This document shows positions 5,859-6,408 of a stretch of DNA of 6,408 bases, one piece after another. The DNA comes from JAFGIT01 sp016929465 [NCBI: Candidatus Coatesbacteria bacterium] (lineage in GTDB: Bacteria; B130-G9). Location: the NCBI GenBank assembly GCA_016929465.1, contig JAFGIT010000418.1, positions 1-6,408 on the forward strand, read 5' to 3'. The position numbers and the translations under genes are program-made. The notes under the pieces are model-generated. The model was not told the origin of the DNA. It did no database searches and saw nothing but the letters and a program-made list of their open reading frames with translations. How positions within the stretch are numbered: position 1 is the stretch's first letter; every line of letters starts with the position of its first letter.

Positions 5859-6408
5859 TTATTCGATCATGAAAGTGACAGAAGTGCACTGTCCCGTCTG
5901 CTCGGCAGAGCCGTGGTCGCAGAACCAGGGCGTAATCCTATATTCACCTGGCGGAAGGTCGTCTGGCAGTTGTAGCGTTAGCAATTCCACCGGGGAGAGC
6001 GTTGTCTCTTTCGGGATCGTTAGAGTTTCGACGGGCACCGGCTCAAAATACAGCGTCGGTAGATATACCGAATCACCAGTCGGAAGAGTTATAAGCATAT
6101 AGAGATCGAGCTCACGGCTCGCACCGCCTGGATTCTCCGCCCAGTATTTCAAAGTGAAGGAATCACCTGCTGCGAATTCACCGCCGTTCAGCAGGGCGAC
6201 TACATTTGGATTCATGCGATAGCACTGAAGTCCGGGCAGATTCCGAGCGTATATATCTCCTTCCGGACTGCATCCAATTGCCGCCCAGGAACTGTCGAGA
6301 GTACCCGCACTTATGACGTGGAGTTCCTGTGATTCGCCGGTCTCATCCCAAATCCTAATTCCATCAGAAGTCCATGCGCTGCCGGCGCAGACCCAGATTC
6401 TCCCTGCG
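5859..6408 (-). CDS. Partial secreted-looking protein: propeller-like strands plus C-terminal beta-sandwich-like domain
   Basis: The frame is open to the right edge, so 182 C-terminal residues are visible and the N-terminus is missing; an internal ATG at 6215 would wrongly start it. Visible residues 1-60 have propeller-type strands, GRIWVCAGSAWTSDGIRIWD and then SWAAIGCSPEGDIYARN, as in WD, NHL or sensor-type beta-propellers. From about residue 65 a different, beta-rich domain follows: GEFAAGDSFTLKYWAENPG, LYMLITLPTGDSVYLP, LPPGEYRITPWF. This pattern is common in Ig-like or CARDB-like adhesion domains at the ends of secreted proteins. Cysteines (visible residues 7, 46 and 62, and two near the end) fit an extracytoplasmic place. 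No enzyme motif or sorting signal is seen; the protein ends TFMIE before TAA. A surface-exposed or periplasmic binding role is an inference only. Confidence 0.7.
   Translation of the reverse strand, partial: AGRIWVCAGSAWTSDGIRIWDETGESQELHVISAGTLDSSWAAIGCSPEGDIYARNLPGLQCYRMNPNVVALLNGGEFAAGDSFTLKYWAENPGGASRELDLYMLITLPTGDSVYLPTLYFEPVPVETLTIPKETTLSPVELLTLQLPDDLPPGEYRITPWFCDHGSAEQTGQCTSVTFMIE

Noticed and set aside
1-6408. CRISPR array near cas6
   Set aside because: No direct repeats of 25-40 nt with regular spacers were seen on either strand; the only periodic signal is the protein-level repeat in the Mce gene.

Overview
All convincing genes in this 6.4 kb window lie on the minus strand, so they read from right to left. 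The window is bacterial. It has Shine-Dalgarno-like sites, several TTG or GTG starts, and two 4-nt stop/start overlaps. It carries a XerD-type recombinase, an Mce/MlaD lipid-transport protein, a Cas6 endoribonuclease and a multiheme c-type cytochrome. An MlaD-type protein together with a periplasmic cytochrome suggests a diderm, probably anaerobic or respiratory lineage, but I cannot name the phylum. Neither window edge is a gene boundary: the left edge cuts xerD and the right edge cuts a secreted-looking protein.

Layout in transcription order. (1) 6408-5859 is the C-terminal part of a protein with propeller-like strands followed by a beta-sandwich-like domain. (2) 5858-5511 is non-coding and holds a strong 12-bp palindrome at 5797-5829. 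(3) A compact three-gene run follows: an MlaD/Mce protein with five glycine-rich repeats (5510-4374), an isolated cas6 starting 2 nt later at GTG (4371-3607), and an ABC-transporter ATPase whose ATG overlaps the cas6 stop (3610-2861). (4) A 172-bp gap with a small hairpin and a possible promoter or operator follows. (5) A four-heme c-type cytochrome with a metallophosphatase-like N-terminal domain spans 2688-1282. (6) After another gap come a three-helix membrane protein (1126-806) and a translationally coupled xerD (809 to the left edge).

The main discovery is in the cytochrome gene. Simple ORF calling starts it after an in-frame UGA at 2535-2533. The frame continues upstream of that UGA for 51 codons to a TTG start with a perfect AAGGAG site. 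The upstream part encodes a membrane or signal segment and the start of the conserved domain. The UGA falls exactly where this family normally has the second Cys of a P-C-G-C motif. Twenty-four nucleotides after the UGA comes the loop of a perfect 6-bp hairpin; the loop reads GGUCG, much like the E. coli fdhF SECIS loop. The best reading is a selenocysteine-containing multiheme cytochrome with a C-G-U motif.

The genes do not form one obvious pathway. The mlaD-cas6-ABC run is probably co-transcribed by its spacing, yet it joins envelope lipid transport, CRISPR RNA processing and an ATPase without a visible permease. No CRISPR array, other cas gene, rRNA, tRNA or insertion sequence was seen.
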